Positions 8,927 to 17,988 are shown, numbered from the stretch's first letter. The stretch is DNA of 64,000 bases from Alkalihalobacillus sp. TS-13 (GCF_019720915.1 NZ_JAHKSI010000003.1:248001-312000); one strand, 5' to 3'. Notes: a model not told the origin generated them from the sequence alone. A program made the numbers and translations.

Positions 8927-9942
8927 GTGACCGTTACTCAAGGCAAACATTGTTCGCGCCGATCGGAGAGGCAGGGCAGCAGAGAATCCGCCAGAAACAT
9001 GTGTTGATCATCGGTGCAGGGGCACTCGGGACTGGTAATGCTGAAGCCCTAGTCCGTGCGGGCATCGGCAAACTGACGATCGTTGACCGCGATTATGTCG
9101 AATGGAGCAATCTACAGCGCCAGCAGCTTTATGGAGAAAAGGATGCCGCAGAACGGTTGCCGAAAGCGATCGCCGCCAAATCTCACCTTGAAATGATCAA
9201 TTCCGACGTTGAGATCGAGGCTCATATTTTAGACGCGACCCCTCAGGAATTAGAAGTACTCATTACGGGTGTGGACCTCATTTTGGATGCGACAGACAAT
9301 TTTGACGCACGGCTGATGATCAACGATATTTCGCAAAAATACCGCGTGCCGTGGATTTACGGGGCATGCGTCGGGAGCTATGGAATCAGCTTTACGATTC
9401 TTCCTGGGGAGACGCCTTGCTTGAATTGCCTGTTGGAATCAGTGCCGATCGGAGGTTTGACATGTGACACAGCGGGCATCATCAGTCCAGCCGTCCAGAT
9501 GGTCGTTGCATATCAAACAGCAGAAGCGTTGAAGATTTTAGTGGAAGACTGGTCATCCGTACGACGTAAACTCGTATCGTTTGATGTTTGGACAAACCAT
9601 CATACGGCAATAAACGTGTTAAAAGCAAAAAAAGAAGGATGCCTCTCCTGTGGCGATGAGCCGACCTATCCACACCTTGCTTTTGAGAATCAGACGAAGA
9701 CAGCAGTGCTGTGCGGCAGGGATTCTGTACAGATAAGACCACCGAATCGTCAAAAACGTGACCTTACAACGATGAAAGAACTGCTGCAGAACAAAGGTGG
9801 GACGGTTGAGGAGAATCCGTACCTCCTTTCATTTATTGTGGATGGTCGCAGAATGGTTTTATTCAAGGATGGCCGGGCGTTGATCCATGGGACGAAGGAC
9901 ATTGCAGAAGCAAAGACACTTTACCATAGATATTTAGGATAG
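8923..9942 (+). CDS. thiF: ThiF ThiS-adenylyltransferase
   Basis: A 339-residue E1-like enzyme that adenylates the ThiS C-terminus. The nucleotide fold is [22 protein letters not shown], followed by [17 protein letters not shown] and the DATDNFDAR motif. Zinc ligands are the CLNC pair and the later CLSC pair. The conserved Cys is in [12 protein letters not shown]. About 85 residues follow the second Cys pair, a short extension seen in Bacillus ThiF/MoeB proteins. The TTG start at 8923 overlaps the thiG stop, and GGAAGGAG upstream fits as ribosome-binding site. Confidence 0.93.
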   Translation: MSDRYSRQTLFAPIGEAGQQRIRQKHVLIIGAGALGTGNAEALVRAGIGKLTIVDRDYVEWSNLQRQQLYGEKDAAERLPKAIAAKSHLEMINSDVEIEAHILDATPQELEVLITGVDLILDATDNFDARLMINDISQKYRVPWIYGACVGSYGISFTILPGETPCLNCLLESVPIGGLTCDTAGIISPAVQMVVAYQTAEALKILVEDWSSVRRKLVSFDVWTNHHTAINVLKAKKEGCLSCGDEPTYPHLAFENQTKTAVLCGRDSVQIRPPNRQKRDLTTMKELLQNKGGTVEENPYLLSFIVDGRRMVLFKDGRALIHGTKDIAEAKTLYHRYLG

Positions 9943-9958
9943 ATGGGGATGAATAAAA

Positions 9959-10768
9959 ATGGTTTATAAAACATTAACGATTGCCGGCTCTGACAGTGGC
10001 GGCGGGGCTGGGATCCAGGCGGATTTGAAGACATTCCAGGAGCTTGGTGTTTATGGAATGTCCGTCATTACTGCTGTTACCGCGCAAAACACATTAGGTG
10101 TCCAGGGAGTTTACCCGATGCCAGTTGAATCCGTCGAAGAACAAATCAATTCGATAGCGGCAGACCTTTCACCTCATGCTTTGAAAACAGGGATGCTTTT
10201 TAGTGCGGAGATCATAAAAAAAGTGGGCGAGTTGGTGGAGGCCAATTCCTGGATTCACCTTGTTGTTGATCCGGTCATGGTGGCCAAAGGAGGCTCACGG
10301 CTTTTGCAGGAAGAGGCTGTAGAAGCGATGAAGGAACATTTGATTTCGCGTGCATATGTGATGACGCCAAATATCCCAGAGGCGGAGGTTTTGACTGGGC
10401 AGGACATTCGCTCTGAAGAAGACCGGAAAGCTGCTGCAAAAGAACTGTATAAGATGGGCGCGATGAATGTCGTCATCAAAGGTGGCCATTCAGAGGATGA
10501 AAGCTATGCGGTCGATCTTTTATTCGATGGTCAGGAATTCCATGAGTTCAAGAGTCCGCGGATCAATACAGACCACACGCACGGAACAGGATGTACATTT
10601 GCCGCAGCGATTACAGCAGAGCTAGCAAAAGGGCATTCCGTCAAAGATGCCATCCAAACGGCAAAGCAGTTCATTACCGCTGCCATCTATAATGAGCTAA
10701 AAATCGGTTCTGGTAAAGGTCCTACGAATCATTGGGCTTACAAGCAACTTGGAGTTGAAGTGAAATGA
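9959..10768 (+). CDS. thiD: ThiD HMP/HMP-P kinase
   Basis: A 269-residue ribokinase-fold enzyme phosphorylating hydroxymethylpyrimidine and its monophosphate. It has the N-terminal TIAGSDSGGGAGIQADLKTF, the VVDPVMVAKGG strand, TPNIPEAEVL and the anion-hole motif HTHGTGCTFAAA near residue 205-216. It provides HMP-PP to ThiE. It ends with an ATGA overlap with thiE. Confidence 0.95.
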   Translation: MVYKTLTIAGSDSGGGAGIQADLKTFQELGVYGMSVITAVTAQNTLGVQGVYPMPVESVEEQINSIAADLSPHALKTGMLFSAEIIKKVGELVEANSWIHLVVDPVMVAKGGSRLLQEEAVEAMKEHLISRAYVMTPNIPEAEVLTGQDIRSEEDRKAAAKELYKMGAMNVVIKGGHSEDESYAVDLLFDGQEFHEFKSPRINTDHTHGTGCTFAAAITAELAKGHSVKDAIQTAKQFITAAIYNELKIGSGKGPTNHWAYKQLGVEVK

Positions 10769-11397
10769 ATTTGAGAGAGTTGCTGAAGCTTTATTTTATA
10801 ATGGGAAGTCCGAATTGCGATCAAGATCCGCGCGATGTGTTACGTGGAGCGATCGGGGGAGGCGTTACCCTTTTCCAGTTCCGTGAAAAAGGGGATGGCG
10901 CCTTGATAGGTGACGCGAAACGTGAATTCGCCATGGAATTGCACGAAATCTGCAGGGAAGAAGGTATCCCGTTCATCGTTAATGATGATGTTGCGTTAGC
11001 GCTCGAACTAGGGGCGGACGGCGTGCATGTCGGACAAGAGGATGAATCGATCGAGGTTGTCCGTGAAAAAATCGACTCGAAAATTCTCGGTGTTTCCGCG
11101 CATGACGTGGAGGAAGCGAGGGAAGCAGTGGAAAAAGGGGCAGACTATATCGGGGTAGGGCCAATGTTTGCGACTAAAACGAAAGCAGATGCCCGTGAAG
11201 TTCGAGGACCTGAAATGATCGAAAGGATACGGGAAGCTGGAATTACACTGCCGATTGTCGGAATTGGGGGCATTCAAGCGTCGAATGCAAGTGAAGTAAC
11301 GGCAGCTGGTGCGGATGGTGTATCTGTCATTTCGGCGATCAGCCAGGCGGAGGATCCAAAGCGCGCTGCCAGAGATTTCATCGGAATGGTTTTGTAG
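10765..11397 (+). CDS. thiE: ThiE thiamin-phosphate synthase
   Basis: A 210-residue TIM-barrel enzyme that couples HMP-PP with the thiazole phosphate to form thiamin phosphate. It has LYFIMGSPNC, LFQFREKG, PFIVNDDVALALELGADGVHVGQED, the GVGPMFATKTKADA loop and IVGIGGI. It closes the operon. No thiC, thiL or thiM is in the window, so HMP synthesis and the last kinase step must be encoded elsewhere. The last codons and stop fall in the first unit of a 20-bp-period repeat. Confidence 0.95.
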   Translation: MNLRELLKLYFIMGSPNCDQDPRDVLRGAIGGGVTLFQFREKGDGALIGDAKREFAMELHEICREEGIPFIVNDDVALALELGADGVHVGQEDESIEVVREKIDSKILGVSAHDVEEAREAVEKGADYIGVGPMFATKTKADAREVRGPEMIERIREAGITLPIVGIGGIQASNASEVTAAGADGVSVISAISQAEDPKRAARDFIGMVL

Positions 11398-11470
11398 ATA
11401 AAATCGGATTTTTGTAGATAATTTTATATTTTTTGCATTTCCCCTGCATTTTTGTAGATAATCGAGCCTC
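11391..11470. repeat. 20-bp-period degenerate array at the thiE end
   Basis: TTTGTAGATA occurs at 11391, 11411 and 11451. The 20-bp slot at 11431 holds a diverged unit (TTTTGCATTT). The period is exactly 20 bp over four units, and the thiE stop codon lies inside the first unit. Confidence 0.6.
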
Positions 11471-11530
11471 GCCCGTGAACTAGAGACAGAGAGTGCTGAT
11501 TCATTAGCTTATATAGCTGATTATGATGAA

Positions 11531-11556
11531 AACTCAACCTATTGTTGAGTTTTTTC
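11531..11556 (+). terminator. Terminator after the thiamine operon
   Basis: A stem AACTCAAC/GTTGAGTT with a short loop is followed by TTTTTT. It lies about 130 nt downstream of thiE, beyond the repeat array. Confidence 0.85.
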
Positions 11557-11642
11557 TAATTGAAAATCCTTTTTCGGTATCGATTAGGAAAAAAATGCTA
11601 AAATAGTAGTGGTTTGATTTTTCATTAGGGCGAGGGATTAAG

Positions 11643-12311
11643 ATGAGATGGATGAGAGGTTTTATTTTAATTGGTTGTATCCTTTTGTTAACAGCTTGTT
11701 CGGTTCAACAAGAAAAAGCACCTACACTGAAACCAGCAGAACTAAGTGAAAGCGAACAACAACTGATCCAAGCAGGGGGCTCTGATTATTCTTATGTGTA
11801 TAATCTTGAAATGAACGATGCAGATGCCGAAATGATTGAGTTGACAGTTGAACATTATGAAAAAGGAAAGAAAGTGGAAGATACAGCTGGATTCGGTTCG
11901 TATCTCCCAACAGGAGAAGATATTGATTCCAAAACAAATCGACTCGTTTTTACAGCGGCCAGCTTTGGTGCTGGGGTTGAAAAGAATGGAGAAGCAGAGC
12001 AGCAGGATACCCATCAGCGGTTTGTGCTCACTCATTTGAATGGCGGTGGCTCATCTTCAACAAGTCGATTGATTGAGGATGAAGAAGCAAACGTTTTAGC
12101 CGGTATGGGAAGGGGCGGGATGATACATCTGGAGTTTGATCAGCCTGTAAAATTAGCTGCACTCTTCAAGCATACTCATTCTGATTTTTCAGTTCCAGGA
12201 TCACTTTTGGAAGATAACGAAGAAGAATTCTTGGAAAAAATCGCAGACTTTGAACATGTCTATGTTTTTACAATCAAGCTTTTAGATAAAGTCCCTGAAA
12301 AATACCAATAA
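11643..12311 (+). CDS. Putative lipoprotein, function unknown
   Basis: A 222-residue protein with a lipoprotein signal peptide: MRWMRG, then a hydrophobic stretch ending in the lipobox LLTAC, so the Cys at about residue 19 would be lipidated and the protein anchored outside the membrane. The mature part is acidic and soluble with no motif that I recognise. It is monocistronic, with its own start region (GGGCGAGGG-like ribosome-binding site) and a terminator directly after. A TATA-rich stretch upstream (TAAAATAGT near 11597) may be the -10. Confidence 0.8.
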   Translation: MRWMRGFILIGCILLLTACSVQQEKAPTLKPAELSESEQQLIQAGGSDYSYVYNLEMNDADAEMIELTVEHYEKGKKVEDTAGFGSYLPTGEDIDSKTNRLVFTAASFGAGVEKNGEAEQQDTHQRFVLTHLNGGGSSSTSRLIEDEEANVLAGMGRGGMIHLEFDQPVKLAALFKHTHSDFSVPGSLLEDNEEEFLEKIADFEHVYVFTIKLLDKVPEKYQ

Positions 12312-12320
12312 ATAAAATGG

Positions 12321-12351
12321 AGCCGGCCGCCTAAAAAGGAGACCGGCTTTT
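12321..12351 (+). terminator. Terminator after the lipoprotein gene
   Basis: AGCCGG pairs with CCGGCT around a partly paired centre, followed by TTTT. A near copy of this hairpin sequence lies at 13261-13294 on the other strand. Confidence 0.8.
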
Positions 12352-12528
12352 ATCATATGATCATAAGCATGCCCCTTGAAAGGTTGAAGAATAACGACAG
12401 GTTGCCCTCTACCTTTGATCTCAAAATGCAAATCCATTTGTAAACAGGGGATGCTGAAACCAATTTTAATAACAACAGAGAGAATGGAGAAAACTAGACA
12501 AGTAATTTTCTGTCGAGGTGGTGTATTC

Positions 12529-13251
12529 ATGGATTTCTTCAGCTCTCAAGAATCTCTTACAGCTGTTCAATGGATGTATAGAGCGGTTGTTGGGTTCGTA
12601 TTTTTTATTGTTTTAGCTAAAATAATGGGACAACGATCCATCTCACAAGTCGGCCTTCTCGATTTTGTCATTGTTTTGGTGATTGGGAATATTATTGCCC
12701 ATCCATTATCAGATGAAGGATTAGGGTTAAAGGGATCGATGATTACGATGGGCGTCATAGTAGTGCTATACGTAACGGGAATTTTATTAAGTTTACGTTC
12801 AATTAAAATAAGAAGATTATTCACACCAGCTCCAATACCTCTTATCGAAAATGGGGAAATCCTTTATAAAAATATGAATAAAGCCAGGATATCGATTGAT
12901 GATCTTCTATCGCAATTAAGAAAAGAAAAGACGGAAGATATACAGAAAGTTGCTCTTGCGTTGTGGGAACCGGGTGGAGATGTTTCGATTTTTTTAAAGA
13001 CTGAAAATCAACCTATTACAACTTCGTCTTTTGGAACACCGATCAAACCATTTCAAATGCCTAAAACGATCATAAGAGAGAGGCAGATCGAATACAAAGA
13101 ATTGAATCAACTCGGAAAAGATGAAGGATGGCTTATGAACAAACTTTCTATTACATATAAAAACATAAAATTGAGCGATATACTATTGGCAACAGTGGAC
13201 GAGAACGAAAACGTGAATATCTTTCTATACTATGACAGCCAGACGAAGTAG
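12529..13251 (+). CDS. YetF-like DUF421 membrane protein
   Basis: A 240-residue protein with three N-terminal membrane helices (about 17-37, 45-63 and 70-90) and a cytoplasmic C-terminal part. The family hallmarks are KIMGQRSISQVGLLDFVIVLVIGNI and LIENGEILYKNMNKARISIDDLLSQLR. DUF421/YetF proteins are spread through Bacillus genomes, some with spore-associated roles, but the biochemical role is not established. ATG 12529 follows GAGGTGG; the open frame back to 12415 has no such site. It stands alone between two hairpins. Confidence 0.88.
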   Translation: MDFFSSQESLTAVQWMYRAVVGFVFFIVLAKIMGQRSISQVGLLDFVIVLVIGNIIAHPLSDEGLGLKGSMITMGVIVVLYVTGILLSLRSIKIRRLFTPAPIPLIENGEILYKNMNKARISIDDLLSQLRKEKTEDIQKVALALWEPGGDVSIFLKTENQPITTSSFGTPIKPFQMPKTIIRERQIEYKELNQLGKDEGWLMNKLSITYKNIKLSDILLATVDENENVNIFLYYDSQTK

Positions 13252-13260
13252 AGAGCAACT

Positions 13261-13294
13261 AAAAAGCCGACCGCCAAAATAATGGAGACCGGCC
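13261..13294 (-). terminator. Terminator of the rarD-like gene
   Basis: Read on the minus strand, GCCGGTC...GGTCGGC forms a stem followed by TTTTT. It lies 8 nt past the rarD stop. The same hairpin may block readthrough from yetF, though no T run is present on the plus side. Confidence 0.7.
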
Positions 13295-13301
13295 TATATC
13301 T

Positions 13302-14243
13302 TTAACCGTGATATGATTTTGCTTTTGTCAGTCGTGGCTCGAACCGGGCTAGCAGTCTCGTGTTCGAGAGGGTGAAAATGCTGAGTGCAATCCAAATGAA
13401 TACGAAAGCAATCAGATGGACTTGAGAGAATACCTCATTGTATAGGAAAATACCTAAAAACAGCATGATCGTTGGTGCGATATACTGCAGAAAACCGATC
13501 ATAGATAACGAAATCCGATTTGCGCCCATTGCGAAAAGCAGCAACGGAACAGCTGTGGCAACCCCGGCTCCGATCAAGAGAAGTGTCGTTGTTAGGTCAG
13601 CGAATTGAAAAGCACTTGTTCCATTGGCCTCCAGCATACTTACATACAGTAGAGCGACTGGAGTGATGAACAGCGTTTCGATTGTCAGCCCAGTCAAAGC
13701 ACCGAGAGCGATCAGCTTTTTCAACAATCCATACAACCCGAAACTTAAAGCGAGCGAAATCGCAACCCATGGAACGCTCCCAAAATGAATCGTAAGGATC
13801 AGTACACCGACTGCTGCTAAAATGAACGAAATGATCTGCCAGAAGGAAAGCCGTTCTTTTAAAACAAGCACGCCCAATAGTACGCTTACGAGTGGGTTGA
13901 TGTAATAGCCGAGACTCGCTTCCACGACATGATTGTTGTTCACTGCCCAAATATATGTGTACCAGTTGAGCGTGATGAAGACAGCCGCGAAGATCAATCC
14001 TAATAACTTTTTTCGATTTGCGAAGAGTTCCTTCAATTCATGCGTGAACTTTTTCAACCTTCTTAAAATGCCCAGGACGATCAGCATGAAGACGAATGAC
14101 CAGATCATCCGATGAGCTAAAATCTCTTCTGACGGGACATGGTTGATGAGCTTCCAATACAGCGGCAAAAACCCCCATAATATATACGCTCCGGCACCGG
14201 CAGAAACGCCGGCAACTTGCTCTTTCTTTTGATTTTCGTTCAT
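13302..14243 (-). CDS. rarD: RarD-type EamA transporter
   Basis: A 313-residue membrane protein with about ten helices made of two EamA repeats. The N-terminal GAGAYILWGFLPLYWKLINHVPSEEILAHRMIWSF is typical of the RarD branch of drug/metabolite transporters. E. coli RarD gives a chloramphenicol-sensitive phenotype when lost, but the natural substrate is uncertain. The ATG lies behind a GAGGT ribosome-binding site on the minus strand. Confidence 0.88.
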   Translation of the reverse strand: MNENQKKEQVAGVSAGAGAYILWGFLPLYWKLINHVPSEEILAHRMIWSFVFMLIVLGILRRLKKFTHELKELFANRKKLLGLIFAAVFITLNWYTYIWAVNNNHVVEASLGYYINPLVSVLLGVLVLKERLSFWQIISFILAAVGVLILTIHFGSVPWVAISLALSFGLYGLLKKLIALGALTGLTIETLFITPVALLYVSMLEANGTSAFQFADLTTTLLLIGAGVATAVPLLLFAMGANRISLSMIGFLQYIAPTIMLFLGIFLYNEVFSQVHLIAFVFIWIALSIFTLSNTRLLARFEPRLTKAKSYHG

Positions 14244-14390
14244 ATGCAGGACCTCGATTCAAGATGGTAATTACTTTTAGTAAGAACAGTTTAGTATCAT
14301 TTCGAGAGAAAGACAATCGGAAAGTCTTGAAAAAGATATTTTTTTACGCACAATATTCGGCGAAATTCGACCGAAACACAAATAAAAACT

Positions 14391-15113
14391 TCACCTTAAA
14401 TGCACTGCCTTTTTTGTTAACACAAACGGAAGATAGGTCAACGTAAAGGCGACGATCATCACGATTTCAAGGTTGACGATGTACCAGAGACCTCCCCCAA
14501 ACCAACTGAGCGGTGTGCTCGTTACCGGTGGACCTTCGAGGAACATGTAATTCGCTCCGATTTTTTTGTTCAGATAAGATATTGGCAGTGCAAGCAAATT
14601 GATGAACAGCGCCGCTTTTATAATTGAGAAGAGCTTTGGTCGGTATTTCTCGACGATCAGGTAAAAGAAAACAGCAGCGAGCAGCGTTATGTGGTGAATG
14701 AAAAACTGGAAGAACCGGTAATGCGGATGTCCATAGAGTAAATCTGGTGTCAAAACCGCCAAAAAGGGCGGAATCAAGGCGATGAAGTAAACAATCTGAA
14801 AGCGTGCTTCACTCGGTTTCAACAAGAGGTAGATGATGGCGAATGAACTGATTGAACATAGCTGAAGCGGGAGATGCCACCTTGGATCCCAGATACCGTG
14901 TGCCAGACTCCAGAATTGATAACTGCCCTCTGAAAGAATCAATATCCCTAGAAATCCCCACCGAATTGCCTGTTTCGTAGACTTGTTCCCACGAAGCTCT
15001 TTCCGGAACATAAAGATAAGTAGAATTGTAAAAATCATCACACCGATGAAGACAAGATGTGCAGTGGAAAACAGTTGGAAGTCTTGCAACTTATCAGGAG
15101 CGAACATGACCAT
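14391..15113 (-). CDS. YwaF-like TIGR02206 membrane protein
   Basis: A protein of about 240 residues with seven hydrophobic segments. It carries the family features FSTAHLVFIGVMI, WDPRWHLPLQLCSISSF and FFQFFIHHITLLAAV. Function is unknown; the family is common in Bacillus (B. subtilis YwaF). Three in-frame starts lie within 10 nt (GTG 15116, ATG 15113, ATG 15107) behind AGAGGTGAGGTG. I prefer one of the ATGs, but the exact choice cannot be fixed. Confidence 0.85.
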   Translation of the reverse strand: MVMFAPDKLQDFQLFSTAHLVFIGVMIFTILLIFMFRKELRGNKSTKQAIRWGFLGILILSEGSYQFWSLAHGIWDPRWHLPLQLCSISSFAIIYLLLKPSEARFQIVYFIALIPPFLAVLTPDLLYGHPHYRFFQFFIHHITLLAAVFFYLIVEKYRPKLFSIIKAALFINLLALPISYLNKKIGANYMFLEGPPVTSTPLSWFGGGLWYIVNLEIVMIVAFTLTYLPFVLTKKAVHLR

Positions 15114-15203
15114 CACCTCACCTCTATAAACCTGGAATGTGTTTGCTATAATATTTCCATAGATTAAAATCGATGTAAACTAATATTTTGAGCGGTGATG
15201 CGA

Positions 15204-15650
15204 ATGATTTCAATCAAACTATTAGAACCTTTACGGTTCAATGACGTTGCTGACGTGGTAAATGAAAGCCTGGAGGAAGGATTTAACTTTCTCCGCAGGT
15301 TGGTAAACGATTACCAAAATGGACAAAATACATTCCGAATGCTTGGGGAGGCTTTGTTCGGTGTTTTTACGATGGAAAATGAATTGATCGCCATCGGTGG
15401 GTTGAACATCGATCCTTTTGCCAATAATCCGAAGGTAGGACGATTACGACGGTTCTATGTATCCAAATCGTATCGTCGCATGGGGCTAGGAAAGCTGCTC
15501 GTCAATGAAATCATCGAACATGCAACACTGCATTTTACAGAGCTTGTGTTACATACCGACACCAGTGAAGCAGATGTATTTTATAGAGCAATTGGTTTTG
15601 AAAAAGCATCGAGATATCCGAATTCGACGCATTTTATGAAGTTAGAATAA
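15204..15650 (+). CDS. GNAT-family N-acetyltransferase
   Basis: A protein of about 148 residues with the GNAT fold. Motif A, the acetyl-CoA pyrophosphate loop, is RLRRFYVSKSYRRMGLGKLLVNEII, followed by LVLHTDTSEADVFYRAIGFEKAS. The substrate cannot be told from sequence. The start is ambiguous among GTG 15195, ATG 15198 and ATG 15204; GGTGAT at 15194-15199 pairs with the 16S tail and favours 15204. It is followed closely by the next gene and is probably co-transcribed with it. Confidence 0.85.
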   Translation: MISIKLLEPLRFNDVADVVNESLEEGFNFLRRLVNDYQNGQNTFRMLGEALFGVFTMENELIAIGGLNIDPFANNPKVGRLRRFYVSKSYRRMGLGKLLVNEIIEHATLHFTELVLHTDTSEADVFYRAIGFEKASRYPNSTHFMKLE

Positions 15651-15663
15651 GGAGGGAAAACCA

Positions 15664-16374
15664 ATGAAATCAAAGGATGAAATTCGTGAACGTGTTTGGG
15701 AGACCATGACAGAAGAAAAAGTAGGACGATTCCCTTTTCCGTTGAAAGGACGGATTCCAAACTTCAAGGGTGCTGAAAAAGCAGCAGCATTTGTTACCGA
15801 GATGGATGATTATAAGAAAGCGAAGGTGATCAAAGTCAACCCAGATTCACCCCAGCTCCCGATTCGAAAGCAGATTTTGATAGACGGAAAGACGTTGCTT
15901 GTTCCGACGCCTCGCTTAAAGGATGGATTCATCATGGTAAAACCGGAGTGGGTGCCGGATGGGGAAGAGAAAAAGGCTGCCAGCTTGAGCCATATCCATA
16001 CATACGGAAAGGTCATCCCTCTGAAAGAGATGCCAACGATCGACTTGATTGTCGTCGGGTCTGTGGCGATACATAAGGACGGGCGTAGACTTGGAAAAGG
16101 GGAGGGATACGCTGACAGAGAATATGCAATCATCCGCGAACTTGGAAACCCTGCTGTTCCTGTCGTTACGACGATCCACCAAACCCAGCTTGTGGATGAT
16201 AATCTGCCGAGGGATGCGTATGATCTGACAGTTGATTACATCGCCACCGAAGAACAATTCATCAAGACGAAAAACGATTACGAAAAGCCGACAGGCATCC
16301 TCTGGGATAAAGTGACCGAAGAGGAGAAAGAAGAAATGCCCGTTTTAAAGGAAATCTACAAGTTGACGCACTAA
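15664..16374 (+). CDS. 5-formyltetrahydrofolate cyclo-ligase family protein
   Basis: A 236-residue protein of the 5-FCL/MTHFS superfamily. The phosphate- and folate-binding segment reads HKDGRRLGKGEGYADREYAIIRELG near residues 138-162. The N-terminal half carries VWETMTEEKVGRFPFPLKGRIPNFKG, typical of the longer 5-FCL-like branch rather than of the short YqgN enzyme. In the canonical family the reaction is 5-formyl-THF + ATP to methenyl-THF; this branch may have another role, and related proteins have been linked to thiamin metabolism in comparative genomics. AAGGAGGG ribosome-binding site; probably co-transcribed with the acetyltransferase. Confidence 0.82.
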   Translation: MKSKDEIRERVWETMTEEKVGRFPFPLKGRIPNFKGAEKAAAFVTEMDDYKKAKVIKVNPDSPQLPIRKQILIDGKTLLVPTPRLKDGFIMVKPEWVPDGEEKKAASLSHIHTYGKVIPLKEMPTIDLIVVGSVAIHKDGRRLGKGEGYADREYAIIRELGNPAVPVVTTIHQTQLVDDNLPRDAYDLTVDYIATEEQFIKTKNDYEKPTGILWDKVTEEEKEEMPVLKEIYKLTH

Positions 16375-16378
16375 CACT

Positions 16379-16405
16379 CAGCAGGATAATTCTGCTGGGT
16401 TTTTA
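16379..16405 (+). terminator. Terminator after the 5-FCL-like gene
   Basis: CAGCAG/CTGCTG stem with a 7-nt loop followed by GGGTTTTTATTT. Confidence 0.8.
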
Positions 16406-16436
16406 TTTGTAGCTGGCCCGTGACTTTTTTACCAAT

Positions 16437-16498
16437 TTCTAAGATTACGCGTCGTTTTTCTGGAATTATCTTATTTTTTCTAGGATTAATAACTCGTC
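16437..16498. repeat. Degenerate ~21-bp array (3 units)
   Basis: TTCTaagATTA, TTCTggaATTA and TTCTaggATTA begin at 16437, 16458 and 16478, spaced 21 and 20 bp. The array lies in the spacer between the 5-FCL-like gene and the flavin-reductase-fold gene. No gene is credible in 16405-16602. Confidence 0.5.
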
Positions 16499-16626
16499 CA
16501 AAACAACCAATCAATCGGATGGATTCAAAAATCCTTTCCAAATGGTTAAAACCCTTCGAGCGCTTGTTTAATATCGATCTGAAAATGGAATATTAGTACA
16601 AGATGGATATAAAGGAGTGGGATACT

Positions 16627-17049
16627 TTGGACGAGAAAGATCTTAAAGAGAAAGTGCTGAATGTACTTGACCATAGCAAATTCGGGACGCTTGCCACGGT
16701 TAAGAAGAACAAACCGCACTCACGTTATATGACTTTTCACCATGATGGTTTAACGATGTATACACCAACTGACAAGGATACTCATAAGGCTGAAGAAATC
16801 GATGAGAATCCGAATGTCCATATTCTCCTCGGATACAATGGGGACGGACTTGGTGATGTATATGTCGAAGTTGAAGGAACGGCGACCATTAAGAAAGATG
16901 TGGATTTAAAAGAAAAGCTCTGGACGAAACATATGGACCAGTATTTTGAGGGTCCGGATGATCCGGATTATGTCGTTCTTGAAATAAAACCGATCTTATT
17001 CCGTTTGATGAATACAGATGAGAAGTCCCCCCAGGTACTTGAAGTTTAG
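16627..17049 (+). CDS. Pyridoxamine-phosphate-oxidase-fold general stress protein
   Basis: A protein of about 140 residues with the split-barrel FMN-binding fold: KFGTLATVKKNKPHSRYMTFHHDGLTMYTPT, then NVHILLGYNG and VEVEGTATI. It resembles B. subtilis general stress protein 26 (YdaG). Such proteins bind flavin or F420-like cofactors; no substrate can be assigned. The TTG at 16627 stands 9 nt behind AGGAG and gives the family N-terminus; the upstream ATG at 16603 overlaps that ribosome-binding site. Confidence 0.82.
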   Translation: MDEKDLKEKVLNVLDHSKFGTLATVKKNKPHSRYMTFHHDGLTMYTPTDKDTHKAEEIDENPNVHILLGYNGDGLGDVYVEVEGTATIKKDVDLKEKLWTKHMDQYFEGPDDPDYVVLEIKPILFRLMNTDEKSPQVLEV

Positions 17050-17055
17050 AGGAAA

Positions 17056-17083
17056 AAGATGCTGACAACGTTCAGCATCTTTT
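17056..17083 (+). terminator. Terminator after the stress-protein gene
   Basis: AAGATGCTGA/TCAGCATCTT stem followed by TTCATTTT. Confidence 0.85.
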
Positions 17084-17239
17084 CATTTTCATTAATCCAT
17101 GATTAGCGGTGGATTTCATTGTCAGTTTCGTTTCTGTGGTACTCATTTAGCATAACTAAACTCCGTTTCCTCGAAACTTCACTTCCTCGAATTCCTTGCT
17201 TCTCATGTATTAATGGTATAATTTCTATGAGGTGATGAT

Positions 17240-17611
17240 ATGGATTTTTCAGCTGGCATTGCGGAAGAAAAGATCAAAGCAGCTTTGCAAAAAGGTGAAT
17301 TCGAGAACTTGCCTGGAAAGGGGAAGCCTCTCCCGAAAGATGATCTTGCTTGCGTATCGGATGAACTCCGTCTCAGCTATAAAATTTTGAAAAACGGTGG
17401 ATTTGTTCCTCCTGAAGTCCAATTGAAAAAGGAAATGGTCACGCTCGAAGAATTGATCGCCGTTTGCTGTGACGACAAGGAAAGGTCGGATTTGACCGAA
17501 CGATTGAATGAAAAAATCATTCGTTTCAACAACTTGATGGAAAAACGCAAGATGAGCCAGTCATCAGCTTTCCACTCTTATCAGGACAAAATCTATCGTA
17601 AAATGTATTGA
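17240..17611 (+). CDS. DUF1992 (DnaJ-C28-like) protein
   Basis: A 123-residue protein with the DUF1992 signature: AEEKIKAALQKGEFENLPGKGKPLP near residues 8-32, followed by a helical C-terminal half ending in FHSYQDKIYRKMY. The same domain occurs in eukaryotic DNAJC28 outside its J domain; the bacterial function is unknown. The start has GAGGTGATGAT behind a TATAAT-like box at 17217-17222, which implies a very short leader. No partner genes nearby. Confidence 0.85.
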   Translation: MDFSAGIAEEKIKAALQKGEFENLPGKGKPLPKDDLACVSDELRLSYKILKNGGFVPPEVQLKKEMVTLEELIAVCCDDKERSDLTERLNEKIIRFNNLMEKRKMSQSSAFHSYQDKIYRKMY

Positions 17612-17711
17612 TAAAAAAGAAATCATCATTTTTCCTATAAAATAAAGGATTTTCGACATCACTAGGGAATAGTACCATTAGTTTGTAATTCTATTGTTGG
17701 GTGGTGGCGAG

Positions 17712-17960
17712 ATGAGGCTTGTCAAACACTTAAATGATTTCCAACACATCAAACGGCAAGGCACGGGGTATTTTATTGTATTGGATACGGCATCAACCAA
17801 AGTACACTCGGTCCAATGCAACTGGATCAAAGAAGAGAGCTTCGTTCAGAAGGTCATCACGAACAACGAAGCTAATGGCAGCTACTACTGGGTCCAATAT
17901 TGGAATGCTCAAGAACCGACTTTCAAAGAGACGCCATGTCGAAAATGCATGCTTGAATAA
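17712..17960 (+). CDS. Small hypothetical protein with Cys pair
   Basis: An 82-residue protein starting MRLVKHLNDFQHIKRQ behind GGTGGTGGCGAG. It has a central Cys (SVQCNW) and a C-terminal CRKC, so a small metal site is possible. I do not recognise the family. It has its own terminator immediately after, which supports a real gene. An open frame back to 17694 lacks a better ribosome-binding site. Confidence 0.6.
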   Translation: MRLVKHLNDFQHIKRQGTGYFIVLDTASTKVHSVQCNWIKEESFVQKVITNNEANGSYYWVQYWNAQEPTFKETPCRKCMLE

Positions 17961-17962
17961 TC

Positions 17963-17988
17963 AAGCCTCCAGACCGGGGGCTTTTTGT
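17963..17988 (+). terminator. Terminator after the 82-residue ORF
   Basis: AAGCCTCC/GGGGGCTT hairpin with an AGACC loop followed by TTTTTG. Confidence 0.85.
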
